From positions 1-44,521 of the forward strand of contig DASXYG010000099.1 in NCBI GenBank assembly GCA_036502625.1: 44,521 nt of DNA, in the 5' to 3' direction. Within the stretch, counting starts at the first letter, position 1, and the number at the start of each line of letters is the position of its first letter. Both the position numbers and the translations under genes were made by a program. Below are positions 25,194 through 34,173 of this stretch, piece after piece. The DNA is from DASXYG01 sp036502625. Lineage in GTDB: Bacteria; Actinomycetota; Actinomycetes; Streptosporangiales; Streptosporangiaceae. The notes beneath the pieces were generated by a model. That model had not been told where the DNA came from and did not search any database. It was given only the letters and a program-made list of their open reading frames with translations.

Positions 25194-26891
25194 TCAGGGC
25201 CAGGTGGCCTCGTCGCGGAGGAGGCGGCGGAGGACCTTGCCCAGGAGGTTGCGCGGGAGGTCGGAGCGGGTCTCCACCAGCTCGGGGATCTTGTAGCCGA
25301 CCAGGCGGGCGGCGCAGTGGGCGATGATCTCGTGGCTGGAGACCTCGGCGCCCGGCAGCGGTACGACGTACGCCTTGACGATCTCCGCGCCGTGGCCGTC
25401 CGGCAGCCCCACCACGGCGCTGTCGTCGACCGCCGGATGGGTGTTGATCACCCGCTCGACCTCGGTCGGGAACACGTTGAACCCGTCCACGATGATCACG
25501 TCGCGCTTGCGGTCGAGCAGCGTGAAGAAGCCGTCCGGGCTCATCACGCCGATGTCGCCCGTACGCAGCCAGCCGTTGTTGAGCACCTCCGCCGTCTCCA
25601 GCGGCTGGTTCCAGTAGCCCTGGAACACCTGCGGGCCGTAGATCAGCAGCTCGCCCGCCTCCCCGACGCCGACCATGCGGAACGGGTCGTCCTCGCCCAC
25701 GACCCGCACCCGCGTGCCGGGCAGCGGCAGCCCCACCGAGACGTGGCGGGCGTTGCCGTTGAGCGGGTTGGACAGCGTGACCGGCGACGTCTCGGTCATG
25801 CCGTACCCCTGGACGAGGTGGCCGCCGGTCGCGCGGCGGAACTCCTCGACCGTGCCGCGCGGCAGCGGCATCGCGCCGGACACGCAGACGCGGATCGAGC
25901 TCAGGTCGACCTTCTGGTCCCGCGCCTCCGCGATGATCTTGTCGTACAGCGGCGGCACGCCGGGGAAGATCGTCGGACGCCATTTCCTGATGGCGTCGAG
26001 CACGAGGTCGGTGTCGAACTTCGGCAGCAGCACGATCGTGGACGCGGTCAGCACGGACGTGGTCAGGCACAGCGTCAGCCCGAACACGTGGAACATCGGC
26101 AGCACCGCGAGCGTGATCTCGTGCCCGGCGCGCGACTCGGAGTCCCACGAGGCGGTCTGCACGGCGTTGGCCATCAGGTTCGCGTGGGTGAGCATCGCGC
26201 CCTTGGGCCGCCCGGTCGTGCCCCCGGTGTACTGGAGCAGCGCCAGGTCGTGCGCGGGGTCGATGGGCGGCGGCGCGACCGGGTCGGACGAGCGGGACAG
26301 CAGCTCCTCGAAGTCGAGGACGTCGGCGTCGCCGGGCACCGGATGGGCCAGCTCGGCGCGCAGCCCGGCCGTGCGCTCGCCGGGCAGCCGCAGCGCCAGC
26401 CGCTTGCCGCGCGGCAGCCACGGCAGCAGCGACGTCACGACGACCTGCCGTACGCGCGTGGACGGGCGCGCCTCGGCCAGCGCGGCGTACGCACGGTCGA
26501 GCACGATCGCGGTCGAGGTGCCGCTGTCGGCGAGCTGGTACGCCAGCTCGGGCGCGGTGTAGAGCGGGTTGCACTGCACGACGACCCCGCCCAGGCGCAG
26601 CACCGCGTAGAAGGCGATGACCTGCTGCGGGCAGTTCGGGAGGATCAGCGCGACCCGGTCGCCCCTGCGCACCCCGATCTCGGCGAGCGCGGCGGCGGCC
26701 CGGTTCGCCAGGTCCAGGAGATGCCGGTAGGTGATCGCGCGGCCGAGGAAGACGACGGCGGTGCGCCGGGGGAACCGCGCCGCGGCGTCGTCGAGCAGGT
26801 GGGTCAGCGGTTCGTCGGGCACGGTGATGTCACGGGGCACGCCGTCGGCGTAGAAGCGCAGCCACGGTGCCGTGTCGTACGGATTGTCCAT
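25194..26891 (-). CDS. long-chain acyl-CoA ligase, FadD-like
   Basis: 565 residues of the ANL superfamily. ATP loop YTGGTTGRPKGAM, GYGMTETSP, RTGDIGVMSPDGFF, the hinge LLDRKRDVIIVDGFNVFP, and the catalytic Lys in NLLGKVLRRLLR are all intact, so it should form acyl-CoA from a fatty or alicyclic acid plus ATP and CoA. It is longer than the 9649 ligase and more like FadD15/FadD-type long-chain enzymes. The start is uncertain: ATG 26891 (GGGCGG upstream) or ATG 26927. It is divergent from the LLM gene at 27042, and both flank an operator half-matching the KstR2 type (27008-27021). Confidence 0.9.
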   Translation of the reverse strand: MDNPYDTAPWLRFYADGVPRDITVPDEPLTHLLDDAAARFPRRTAVVFLGRAITYRHLLDLANRAAAALAEIGVRRGDRVALILPNCPQQVIAFYAVLRLGGVVVQCNPLYTAPELAYQLADSGTSTAIVLDRAYAALAEARPSTRVRQVVVTSLLPWLPRGKRLALRLPGERTAGLRAELAHPVPGDADVLDFEELLSRSSDPVAPPPIDPAHDLALLQYTGGTTGRPKGAMLTHANLMANAVQTASWDSESRAGHEITLAVLPMFHVFGLTLCLTTSVLTASTIVLLPKFDTDLVLDAIRKWRPTIFPGVPPLYDKIIAEARDQKVDLSSIRVCVSGAMPLPRGTVEEFRRATGGHLVQGYGMTETSPVTLSNPLNGNARHVSVGLPLPGTRVRVVGEDDPFRMVGVGEAGELLIYGPQVFQGYWNQPLETAEVLNNGWLRTGDIGVMSPDGFFTLLDRKRDVIIVDGFNVFPTEVERVINTHPAVDDSAVVGLPDGHGAEIVKAYVVPLPGAEVSSHEIIAHCAARLVGYKIPELVETRSDLPRNLLGKVLRRLLRDEATWP

Positions 26892-27007
26892 CCGGACCGC
26901 CCAGTCGCGATTTGATCTCCGGCCCATGGAACCAAATGGCCGCGCCGTACGACAGGACCCGGCCCAATTGGACCGGCCCCGGCCATTGGCACCACGTACG
27001 GCAATCT

Positions 27008-27035
27008 ATCGAGCGCTTGGTCGGCTCACTAGGCT
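27008..27035. promoter_or_regulatory. KstR2-type operator (spacer 0) and leaderless promoter
   Basis: ATCGAGCGCTTGGT (27008-27021) matches ACCAAGCGCTTGGT with two mismatches in one arm. TAGGCT (27030-27035) is a -10 ending 6 bases before the LLM gene's GTG (27042), so transcription likely starts at the GTG. The operator falls over the -35 region. Confidence 0.55.
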
Positions 27036-27041
27036 CGGGCC

Positions 27042-27881
27042 GTGAAGTACGGCCTCCCGCTCGGGCTCGTCCACCCCGGCGCCTGGCGCGACCTCGCCGT
27101 CGCCGCCGACGAGCTCGGGTTCGAGTCGGTCTGGCTGCCCGAGCACCTGGTCTTCGCCACCGACATGTCCACGGACCGCTACCCCGGCCGCGACGAACCG
27201 CCGATCCGGGCGCGCACACCGCTGTTCGACGCGCCCGCGTACCTCTGCGCGCTGGCCGCCGTCACCACGCGTGTCCGGCTCGGCACCGGGGTGTACCTCC
27301 TGGCGCTGCGCCACCCGTTCGTCGCGGCGCGCGCGTTCGGCACGCTCGACGCGGTGTCCGGCGGGCGGGCGATCGCGGGCGTCGGCGCGGGCTGGTACGC
27401 GGGGGAGTGGCGGGCCGCCGGTGTCGACTTCGCGACCCGCGGCGCCCGGCTCGACGAGGCCATCGACGTGGTGCGGCGGCTGTGGACCGACGCGACCGTC
27501 GCGTACGAAGGGCGGTTCTTCGCGTTCGAGGAGGTCGCGTTCGAGCCGCGGCCGGTGCGGCCGCCGCCGATCCTGGTGGGCGGCGCGTCGCGGGCGGCCC
27601 TGCGGCGCGCGGCCCGCCTGGGCGACGGCTGGATCTCGATGCCGACGACGCTGGACGCCGTACGGCCGGAACTGGAGCTGCTGCGGACGTACCGGGAGGA
27701 GGCGGGGCGCGCCGGGGCGCCGTTCGAGGTGACCGTGCACGTGGATTCCGTGGCCGGGCCGGAGGAGGCGCGGCGGTGGGGCGGGCTCGGGGTGGACCGG
27801 CTGATCGTGCGGCCGTGGCGGCGGGGGCGCGACGCGACGGCCGCGGCCGAGCGGTTCGCCGACGCGTTCGGACTCCGGTGA
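27042..27881 (+). CDS. LLM-class (F420-type) oxidoreductase
   Basis: 279 residues. TIM-barrel flavin/F420 family: MKYGLPLG start, SVWLPEHLVF, VTTRVRLGTGVYLLALRHP, LDAVSGGRAIAGVGAGWYAGEW, and PPPILVGGASRAALRRAARLGDGW. The pattern is that of probable F420-dependent TIGR03619-like proteins in actinobacteria. It probably reduces or oxidises a pathway intermediate with F420 or FMN. Start GTG 27042, apparently leaderless with TAGGCT 6 bases upstream. The KstR2-type operator upstream suggests it belongs to the catabolic regulon. The substrate is unknown. Confidence 0.85.
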   Translation: MKYGLPLGLVHPGAWRDLAVAADELGFESVWLPEHLVFATDMSTDRYPGRDEPPIRARTPLFDAPAYLCALAAVTTRVRLGTGVYLLALRHPFVAARAFGTLDAVSGGRAIAGVGAGWYAGEWRAAGVDFATRGARLDEAIDVVRRLWTDATVAYEGRFFAFEEVAFEPRPVRPPPILVGGASRAALRRAARLGDGWISMPTTLDAVRPELELLRTYREEAGRAGAPFEVTVHVDSVAGPEEARRWGGLGVDRLIVRPWRRGRDATAAAERFADAFGLR

Positions 27882-28088
27882 CCTGCAGTGGGCCCGCCCG
27901 TCACCCAACCGCCGCCCTAATCGCCGCGCTTCGCGCGCGCCCTTTGCGTCCCAAGGCCGTGAAGACACGGTCGCGGGGGAGTGTCGCGCGGGGGCGTTCA
28001 TGGGTAGCGTCGGTCCGTGGAGGAGGCGGCGCCTCGCCCACGTCCGGGCAGGGGCCGTCGTGCGTCTCGACCCGGGAATGAGGTACTG

Positions 28089-28919
28089 GTGAGCGATCCG
28101 CGTGAGGTGCTGTCCCGTCAATCGCCGCCGCCGGACCTGACGGTGCGGTACGGCCCCGACGCCGACAACGCCGCCGATGTCCGCCTGGCGGCCGGTGCCG
28201 GGACGGCTCCGCTGATCGTCTTCCTGCACGGCGGGTTCTGGCGCATCGAATACGACCGTACGCATGTGGGGCCGGTCACCGACGCCCTGGCCGCGGCCGG
28301 CTACCACGTCGCCGTGCCGGAGTACCGCCGGGTGGGGCAGCCCGGCGGCGGCTGGCCCGGCACGTTCGACGACGTCGCGGCCGCGGTCGACGCCGTACCC
28401 GACCTGGTCGCCGACGTGGCCGGGCCCGGACGTGTGGACCTCGACCGCATCGTGCTCGTGGGCCACTCCGCGGGCGGCCACCTGGCGCTGTGGGCGGCCG
28501 GGCGCCACCGGCTCCCCGCGGGCTCGCGGTGGCACCGTACGGCGCCGCCGCGGGTGCACGGCGTGGTCGCGCTCGCCGCGATCAGCGTGCTGTCGCAGGC
28601 CACCGAGCTGGGCGACGGCGCGGTCACGGCGCTGCTCGGCGGCGCGCTCGACCCCGAGCGGCTCGCGCAGGCCGACCCGGCGGCGCTGCCCCCGACCGGC
28701 ATCCCGGCGACCCTGCTGCACGGCGCGGACGACGACCGCGTGCCGGTCGCGCAGAGCCGCGCGTACGCCTCGACCGCCTGGGGCGCCGGCGACATCGCCG
28801 AGCTGCGCGAACTCCCGGGGTGCGAGCACTTCGGGCTGATCGACCCGATGTCCTCGGCCTGGCCCGCCGTGCTCGACGCGATGGCGTCCCGCGCGGGCGA
28901 GCCCGCGAGCGCGCACTGA
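28089..28919 (+). CDS. alpha/beta hydrolase, HGG-type (esterase/kynurenine formamidase-like)
   Basis: 276 residues. FLHGGFWR is the oxyanion HGG motif of the hormone-sensitive-lipase/formamidase group, VGHSAGGHLA the nucleophile elbow with Ser, HGADDDRVPV the acid and CEHFGLIDP the His. It could cleave an ester or N-formyl bond. Start GTG 28089 with GAGGT upstream, preferred over the Arg/Pro-rich upstream extension. The approximately 200-base gap before it (27882-28088) contains only a short CGCG-CTT-CGCG hairpin. It is convergent with the acyl-CoA synthetase at 28950. No operator of the KstR2 type was seen. Confidence 0.8.
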   Translation: MSDPREVLSRQSPPPDLTVRYGPDADNAADVRLAAGAGTAPLIVFLHGGFWRIEYDRTHVGPVTDALAAAGYHVAVPEYRRVGQPGGGWPGTFDDVAAAVDAVPDLVADVAGPGRVDLDRIVLVGHSAGGHLALWAAGRHRLPAGSRWHRTAPPRVHGVVALAAISVLSQATELGDGAVTALLGGALDPERLAQADPAALPPTGIPATLLHGADDDRVPVAQSRAYASTAWGAGDIAELRELPGCEHFGLIDPMSSAWPAVLDAMASRAGEPASAH

Positions 28920-28949
28920 CCCGGTCGGGTCCGTACGCGGCGTTCGTGG

Positions 28950-31073
28950 TCACCGGGCTCGCGTGACGTGCGCGACGGCGGCGAGGGCGGCCGCGGCGGA
29001 CTCCATGGAGCGGTAGAGCGGCACGCCGTGGCCGCGCGCGACCGCCCGCGCGGCGTCCTCGACGCCCGGCGGCGCGCACTCCGCGTTGCGCAGGACGAAC
29101 GTGACGCGCGTCCGCGGCAGGGCGTCCTGGAGGGCGCCGATCTGGTGCGCGTACGCCTGGAGGGCCTCGGCGCTGTGGCCGTACGTGAAGAAGCTCTGCG
29201 CGTTCAGGTGGCAGACCACGTCCGGCATGGGGGCGTGCGCGGTGATCGCGGTGACCGCCGTACGGACCAGGTCCGGCCGCCCGCGCGGGCCGGCGGGGAT
29301 CTCCAGCGGGTTCGCCAGGGAGCTGCCCGCGCCCAGCCCCAGCGCCCGCAGGTCCCCGAGACACGCCTCGGGCAGGGCGGGGAGCACCGCGCCCGTACGG
29401 TCGAACGCGTCCGCGGCGAGGACGCTCGCGCCGCCGCTCGGCCCGATGACCAGGATGCCGTCGCGAGCCTTGTCGCGGCCGGGGGCGTCGCGGCCGACGG
29501 CGCCCTCCGGGTTCCCGCCGCCCGATACGTCGCGGTGGGCGTGGAGGTCGAGGGCGTCGAGGGCGCCGATGAGATCGTCCTGGGTGTGGACGAGGGCGAG
29601 GCCGGCCTGGGCGGCTACGGCGTCCCATACGCGGGTGTCGCCGGTCATGCCGCCGGTGTGGGAGACCGCGGCGGCGCGGCCCTGGGTGCTGCGGCCGCCG
29701 ACGAGGGCGACGGCGGGGAGGCGGCCGGCGGTGGCGCGCAGGGCTTCGTACAGGCCGCGGCCGTCGCGCGGGTCCTCCAGGTAGAGGCCGAGGACGGCGG
29801 TGTCGGGGTCGTCGGCGAGGTAGCGGACCAGCTCGGCGGGGGTGACGTCCGCGCTGTTGCCCACCGTGGCGACCTTGCTGAACGCGAGGCCGCGGCGCTC
29901 GCCCACCTTGATGATCTCCCCGGCCATGCCGCCGCTCTGCGACACGACCGCGATGCGCCCCGGGCGTCCGGGCCCGCCGCCGAGGAACGTCTGGCGCCCG
30001 GACGGGCAGTACACGCCCATGCAGTTCGGCCCCAGCAGCCGGCTGCCCGCCCGGCGCGCGGCCGCGACCAGCCCCTCCTCCAGCCCTGACTCGCCCGCCT
30101 CGCCGAACCCGCCGCTCATGACCTGCACGAACGGGGTGCCGCCGGACGCGACGACGGCGGCGCACCGTTCGGCGGGCACGGCGACGAGCGCGTAGTCCGC
30201 GCCCGCCGCGGCGAGATCCCGTACGGCGGGGACGCCGTCGATCTCGTCCGCGTCCGGATGCACGGCCACCACGGGCACCCCGGTCTCCCGGTAGAACCCG
30301 AGGAACAGGTTCCCGAACCCGGGATTCCGTACGGACGCCCCCGCCACGGCCACCTTCCGGGGATGGAAGAGCGTACGGAAGTCCGAAGCCCGGCCCGTCT
30401 CCGGCGCGGCGCCGCCCGGGGAGGGGGCCGTGATGAGGCGGGCGTCCGCGGCTATGGCGCCGTGCGGGGTGGCGATGACCGGGTTGAGCTCGAACTCCGT
30501 GTAGGTGTCGCCGAGGGTTGCGAGGGCGCCGCCGGGGCCCGCGAGGGTCATCAGGAGGCGGGTCAGGGCGTCCAGGTCGACGCCCGGGTGGCCGCGGCCT
30601 CCCGTGAGGAGGGGGGCGCCGCGGAGGCCGCGGAGCATCTCGGACGCGTCGCGCTCGGTCAGCGGGGCCAGGCGCACGGCGGTGTCGGCCAGGGCCTCGG
30701 TCCATACGCCGCCGAGGCCCGCGAGCACCACCGGGCCGAACACCGGGTCGCGGACCGCCCCGATGATCAGCTCGACGCCCGGCGGCGCCTGCTCCTCGAC
30801 CAGGAACCCCGCCGGGTCGAGCCGCGCGGCCATGCGCTCGGCCGCGGCGCGTGCCGCCGCGGCGTCCGGGAGGTCCAGGCGTACGGCGCCCCGGTCGCTC
30901 TTGTGCACCAGCCCGGGTCCGTACGCCTTCACGACCAGCGGCGGCTCCAGGTCCGCGGCGGCCTCGGGGATCTCCCCGGGCGCGGCCACCGCGGCCCCGC
31001 GCGGCACCGCGACCCCCCACCCCGCCAGCCACGCCTTCACCTCGTGCTCGGGCACCACGCGGTGCTCGGCCAT
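28950..31073 (-). CDS. acyl-CoA synthetase (ADP-forming type), ATP-grasp first
   Basis: 707 residues. The N-terminal ATP-grasp part (VVKAYGPGLVHKSDRGAVRLDL; ELIIGAVRDPVFGPVV) comes before the CoA-binding Rossmann part (VAVAGASVRNPGFGN) and the succinyl-CoA-ligase-like part with the phospho-His loop VSHTGGMTGD. In the usual acetyl-CoA synthetase (ADP-forming) alpha-beta fusion the order is the other way round, so this is a permuted arrangement. It would form or use acyl-CoA with ATP/ADP and phosphate. ATG 31073 follows GGGAGA. Last gene of a four-gene operon (DUF35, VOC, AMP-forming ligase, this); gap 11 bases to the previous stop. Confidence 0.85.
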   Translation of the reverse strand: MAEHRVVPEHEVKAWLAGWGVAVPRGAAVAAPGEIPEAAADLEPPLVVKAYGPGLVHKSDRGAVRLDLPDAAAARAAAERMAARLDPAGFLVEEQAPPGVELIIGAVRDPVFGPVVLAGLGGVWTEALADTAVRLAPLTERDASEMLRGLRGAPLLTGGRGHPGVDLDALTRLLMTLAGPGGALATLGDTYTEFELNPVIATPHGAIAADARLITAPSPGGAAPETGRASDFRTLFHPRKVAVAGASVRNPGFGNLFLGFYRETGVPVVAVHPDADEIDGVPAVRDLAAAGADYALVAVPAERCAAVVASGGTPFVQVMSGGFGEAGESGLEEGLVAAARRAGSRLLGPNCMGVYCPSGRQTFLGGGPGRPGRIAVVSQSGGMAGEIIKVGERRGLAFSKVATVGNSADVTPAELVRYLADDPDTAVLGLYLEDPRDGRGLYEALRATAGRLPAVALVGGRSTQGRAAAVSHTGGMTGDTRVWDAVAAQAGLALVHTQDDLIGALDALDLHAHRDVSGGGNPEGAVGRDAPGRDKARDGILVIGPSGGASVLAADAFDRTGAVLPALPEACLGDLRALGLGAGSSLANPLEIPAGPRGRPDLVRTAVTAITAHAPMPDVVCHLNAQSFFTYGHSAEALQAYAHQIGALQDALPRTRVTFVLRNAECAPPGVEDAARAVARGHGVPLYRSMESAAAALAAVAHVTRAR

Positions 31074-31084
31074 ACGGTCTCCCG

Positions 31085-32659
31085 TCAGGTCGGGGTGTCC
31101 AGGTGGTCCGCGTAGCGGGTGCGGAGGTCGCGGCGGAGGAGCTTGCCGCGGCCACCGGAGGCGTCCTGGGTGTGCGGGAGCTCGGCGGCGATCACCACCG
31201 CGTCCGGGCGCTGGTGGTCCGGCAGGCGGGCGGCCAGCTCCGCGCGCAGCGCCCCGGCGTTCAGGGACGCGCCCGCGCGAGGGGACACCGCCAGCAGGAT
31301 GCGCTGCTCGTCGGCGTCCTCAGGGACCCCGACCGCGCCCGCCTCGGCGACGCCGTCCAGCGTCAGCGCGACCTCCTCGATCTGGACGGGCTGGGTCCAC
31401 CGGCCGGACTTGACGATGGCGTCCGCGCGGCGCCCGAGGACGTACACGAACCCGTCGGCGTCCACCCGGCCCAGATCGCCGCCGACGTACCAGCCGTCGC
31501 GCACCGCCTGCGCGGTCAGCCCCGGCTCGCCGTCGTACCCGGCCATCATGTGCGGCCCGGTCAGGTTGAGCTCGCCCACCTCGCCGACCACGCGCCGCCC
31601 GTGCGGATCGGTCACCCGTACGGCCACGCCCGTGCGCGCCCGCCCGACCGACCTGAGGTCCTGGCTGCCGTCGTCGAGGCGGCCCATGCAGCTATACGGC
31701 GCCTCGGTCTGGCCGTAGTAGCAGTACACGCCCGCGTCCGGCAGCCGCAGCTTGATCCGCTCCAGCAGCGACGGCGCGATGGGCTCGCCGCCGAGCACCA
31801 GCACCCGCAGCGCCGACAGGTCCGCGCCCTCGTGCGCGTTCTCGCCGAACATCTGGGCGAAGAAGCTCGGGATGACGCTCATGTGCGTGACCCGCTCGCG
31901 CGGCGCCACGGTGAGGACGTTCGCCGGGCCCCAGTCGTCCTCCAGCACCAGCCGCATCCCGGCGTACAGCGCGGGCCCGGCGATCGCGGTGAACCCGACG
32001 CCCCAGATGATCGCGCCGGTGCCGAACACCGAGTCGTCGTCGTGCGGGAGATCGAGCCACAGGTGCGCGGTGGCCAGGCAGGACAGGTGGGTGTGCGCGA
32101 CGGCCTTCGGTAAGCCGGTCGTCCCCGACGTGTAGAACAGCGCGGCCACGTCGTTGCCGAACGCGCCCAGCGGCGGCTCGGCGTCGCCGGCGTGCGCGCC
32201 GAGCGCGTCCAGGTCGGCGCCGCGCCCGTCGCCGCCGCCGACGCGCAGCCATGTCGTGATGCCGGGCAGGCCGGGCGCGATGCGGGCGACCAGGTCGTCG
32301 GCGTCGCCGTCGTACACGAAGGCCGTGCAGCCGGACTTCGCCACCACCTGGGTGAGCACGTCGTCGTCCCAGTACGGGTTCAGCGCGGCCACCACCGCGC
32401 CGATCTTGATCTCCGCGAGGTAGACCTCCGCGACGCCGATCGTCTTGTTGAGCAGCGACGCGACCCGCTGGCCCGCCTTCACGCCGGCGCTGAGCAGCGC
32501 GTTCGCGCGGCGGTTCACGCGCCGGTCGAGCTCGGCGTACGTCAGGCCCGGCCCGCCCCGGTAGGTGAGCGCGATCCGGTCGGGGGTGCGCAGCGCGTTC
32601 GCGGTCAGGCAGGCGTAGGCGTAGTTGCTGTACGGGGAGGGTCCGAAGTCGGCGTTCAC
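31085..32659 (-). CDS. AMP-forming acyl-CoA ligase with atypical hinge
   Basis: 524 residues. The ATP loop FYTSGTTGLPKAV is intact and the catalytic Lys (GGRGKLLRRDLR) is present. The usual RTGD is replaced by VGGD (still Asp), and the hinge reads GRRADAIVKSGRWTQPVQIEE instead of GR-KD-I-GG-N-YP-EIE (paraphrased), so acid and CoA specificity may differ from FadD proteins. Related to benzoate/4-chlorobenzoate-type ligases in general layout. GTG 32659 overlaps the stop of the VOC gene (GTGA), with AAGGAGAA just upstream, which indicates translational coupling. Confidence 0.82.
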   Translation of the reverse strand: MNADFGPSPYSNYAYACLTANALRTPDRIALTYRGGPGLTYAELDRRVNRRANALLSAGVKAGQRVASLLNKTIGVAEVYLAEIKIGAVVAALNPYWDDDVLTQVVAKSGCTAFVYDGDADDLVARIAPGLPGITTWLRVGGGDGRGADLDALGAHAGDAEPPLGAFGNDVAALFYTSGTTGLPKAVAHTHLSCLATAHLWLDLPHDDDSVFGTGAIIWGVGFTAIAGPALYAGMRLVLEDDWGPANVLTVAPRERVTHMSVIPSFFAQMFGENAHEGADLSALRVLVLGGEPIAPSLLERIKLRLPDAGVYCYYGQTEAPYSCMGRLDDGSQDLRSVGRARTGVAVRVTDPHGRRVVGEVGELNLTGPHMMAGYDGEPGLTAQAVRDGWYVGGDLGRVDADGFVYVLGRRADAIVKSGRWTQPVQIEEVALTLDGVAEAGAVGVPEDADEQRILLAVSPRAGASLNAGALRAELAARLPDHQRPDAVVIAAELPHTQDASGGRGKLLRRDLRTRYADHLDTPT

Positions 32660-33021
32660 GGCTTCTCCTTCGCCGGGGCGTAGAGCACGACCGGGTTGCC
32701 CGCCGGGTCGCGCAGGACGGCGCGGGTCTCGTGCGGCCCGGCCTCGGGCCCGCGGACGAGCACGGCGCCGGCCGCCGTGAGGCCGCGGACGCTCGCGGCC
32801 ACGTCGGCGACCTGGAACGCGGCCGCCACGCCGTCCGCGACGTCCTCGCCGGGGCCGGTCAGCGCGAGCGTCACGCCGCCCGCGTCGATCGCGGTGTACC
32901 GGTCGCCGTCGCGGAACCGTACGGGCAGGCCGAGCGCGTCGCGGTAGAAGTCCACCGCGGCCGACATGTCGTCCACGGCGTACAGCACGGTCCGCAGCCG
33001 CGGGCCTGGCGTGTCGGTCAT
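32656..33021 (-). CDS. VOC (glyoxalase/dioxygenase fold) protein
   Basis: 121 residues. One beta-alpha-beta-beta-beta pair of the vicinal-oxygen-chelate fold: LRTVLYAVDDMSAAVDFYRD, LALTGPGEDV, and the closing RDPAGNPVVLYAP. Members are metal-dependent isomerases, dioxygenases or epimerases (for example methylmalonyl-CoA epimerase-like), but several are not catalytic; the metal ligands could not be confirmed by eye. ATG 33021 overlaps the DUF35 stop (ATGA) with AGGAG upstream. It sits between the DUF35 protein and the ligase, all coupled. Confidence 0.75.
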   Translation of the reverse strand: MTDTPGPRLRTVLYAVDDMSAAVDFYRDALGLPVRFRDGDRYTAIDAGGVTLALTGPGEDVADGVAAAFQVADVAASVRGLTAAGAVLVRGPEAGPHETRAVLRDPAGNPVVLYAPAKEKP

Positions 33022-33446
33022 CGCGCTCCTCGCGGTCGGAAGTCCGGCACGGGGCCGAACCCGGGCAGCTCGGTGAAGCAGACCCGTACGGGCATGCCGA
33101 TGCGGGCGGCCTCCGGCGGGCAGCCGACGAGGCCGCCGAACGCGCGCAGGCCCGGCTGCTCGGGCAGCTCGACCCAGGCGATGGCGTACGGCACGGGCAG
33201 GCCCGGCACGAACGGGCGGTGCACGACGCTGAACGTGTACACCGTGCCGTCGCCGCTGACCGGCCGGAACGCCAGATCGGCCGAGCCGCACGCGGGGCAG
33301 GCCGGGCGGGGGAAGTGGATCCAGTGCGCGCACCCGCCGCACCTCTGGATCACGAGCTCGCGGCGGGCGGCGGCGGCCCAGTACGGCGCGGTGAGCGCGG
33401 TCGGGTGCGGCACCGGGCGTACGGCCGAGCCTGGACTGTCACCCAC
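33018..33446 (-). CDS. DUF35 Zn-ribbon/OB-fold protein
   Basis: 142 residues. The rubredoxin-like zinc ribbon has CGGCAHWIHFPRPACPACGS (four Cys), followed by an OB fold with GDGTVYTFSVVHRPFVPG. This is the acyl-CoA-associated domain that pairs with Ltp/thiolase-type aldolases such as ChsH2-DUF35/Ltp2 in steroid degradation, where it binds the acyl-CoA. The Ltp-type gene here lies 6.5 kb away (39898-41043) on the other strand. Start GTG 33446 with CGGAGG upstream, better than the far-upstream TTG. First gene of the operon; a KstR2-type operator precedes it. Confidence 0.82.
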   Translation of the reverse strand: MGDSPGSAVRPVPHPTALTAPYWAAAARRELVIQRCGGCAHWIHFPRPACPACGSADLAFRPVSGDGTVYTFSVVHRPFVPGLPVPYAIAWVELPEQPGLRAFGGLVGCPPEAARIGMPVRVCFTELPGFGPVPDFRPRGAR

Positions 33447-33483
33447 CGCCGGAGCCTCCGTCCGCCCGTCACGCCGGATGCTC

Positions 33484-33505
33484 GCCAAGCTAGCGTATGC
33501 TTGGT
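33484..33505. promoter_or_regulatory. KstR2-type operator (spacer 8), divergent promoter
   Basis: CCAAGC-TAGCGTAT-GCTTGG (33485-33504), with the flanking G and T. The spacer carries -10-like hexamers for both directions: TATGCT for plus, TACGCT for minus. It lies between the DUF35 operon (minus) and the isochorismatase-SDR pair (plus). Confidence 0.6.
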
Positions 33506-33539
33506 TCGCCTACAAGAGCCGTACGCCCAGGGGGTGCGC

Positions 33540-34163
33540 GTGCCCGTCGACCTCGCCGAGCTCGCCGCGCCCGCGCACACGGCGCTGCTCACGATGGAGG
33601 TCCAGCGCGGCGTCGTCGGCGACCTGGCCCGGTTCGGCGAGCTGGCCGCCACCGCCGCGGAGACGGGCCTGATCGGCAACGCGGCGCGGCTCGCCGCGGC
33701 CGCGCGCGGCGCCGGAGTTCGGGTGGTGCACTGCACGGCGGCGTTCCGCGCCGACCGCGCGGGCAGCCACACCGCGAACACCCCGTTCATCCGCGTGCTG
33801 CTGCGCGACCCCGGCCACATGCGCGAGGGCACCCCGGCGGTCGAGGTCGTCCCCGAGCTGGGGCCGTGCCCCGGCGACCTGGAGTCCCGCCGCTACCACG
33901 GGTTCTCGCCGTTCACCGGCACGTCGCTCGACACCACGCTGCGGTCGCTCGGCGTCCGTACGGTCGTGGTGGCCGGGGTGTCGCTGAACCTCGGCGTGCC
34001 GGGGCTGGCGCTGGAGGCGGTGAACCTCGGCTACCGCGTGGTGGTCGCGGCCGACGCCGTCGCCGGCACGCCGCGCGCGTACGGGGAGCAGGTCATGGCG
34101 CACACGATCGCGCTGCTGGCCGCGCGGGCGAGCACGGACGACCTGACCGCCATCTGGGGTTGA
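33540..34163 (+). CDS. isochorismatase-fold protein lacking the catalytic triad
   Basis: 207 residues. Overall sequence pattern is that of the isochorismatase/cysteine hydrolase family (LGVRTVVVAGVSLNLG, NLGYRVVVAADAVAGTP). All three catalytic positions look altered: Asp to Glu20 (LLTMEVQ), Lys to Arg (near 117), and Cys to Gly152 (SLNLGV, where NICV-type sequences carry the Cys). It may bind but not cleave a substrate. GTG 33540 has AGGGGG upstream; earlier frame extension is not credible. It is followed 10 bases after its stop by the SDR gene, whose ribosome site starts in the stop codon; the two form an operon downstream of the spacer-8 operator. Confidence 0.8.
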   Translation: MPVDLAELAAPAHTALLTMEVQRGVVGDLARFGELAATAAETGLIGNAARLAAAARGAGVRVVHCTAAFRADRAGSHTANTPFIRVLLRDPGHMREGTPAVEVVPELGPCPGDLESRRYHGFSPFTGTSLDTTLRSLGVRTVVVAGVSLNLGVPGLALEAVNLGYRVVVAADAVAGTPRAYGEQVMAHTIALLAARASTDDLTAIWG

Positions 34164-34173
34164 GGAGCGGCGC

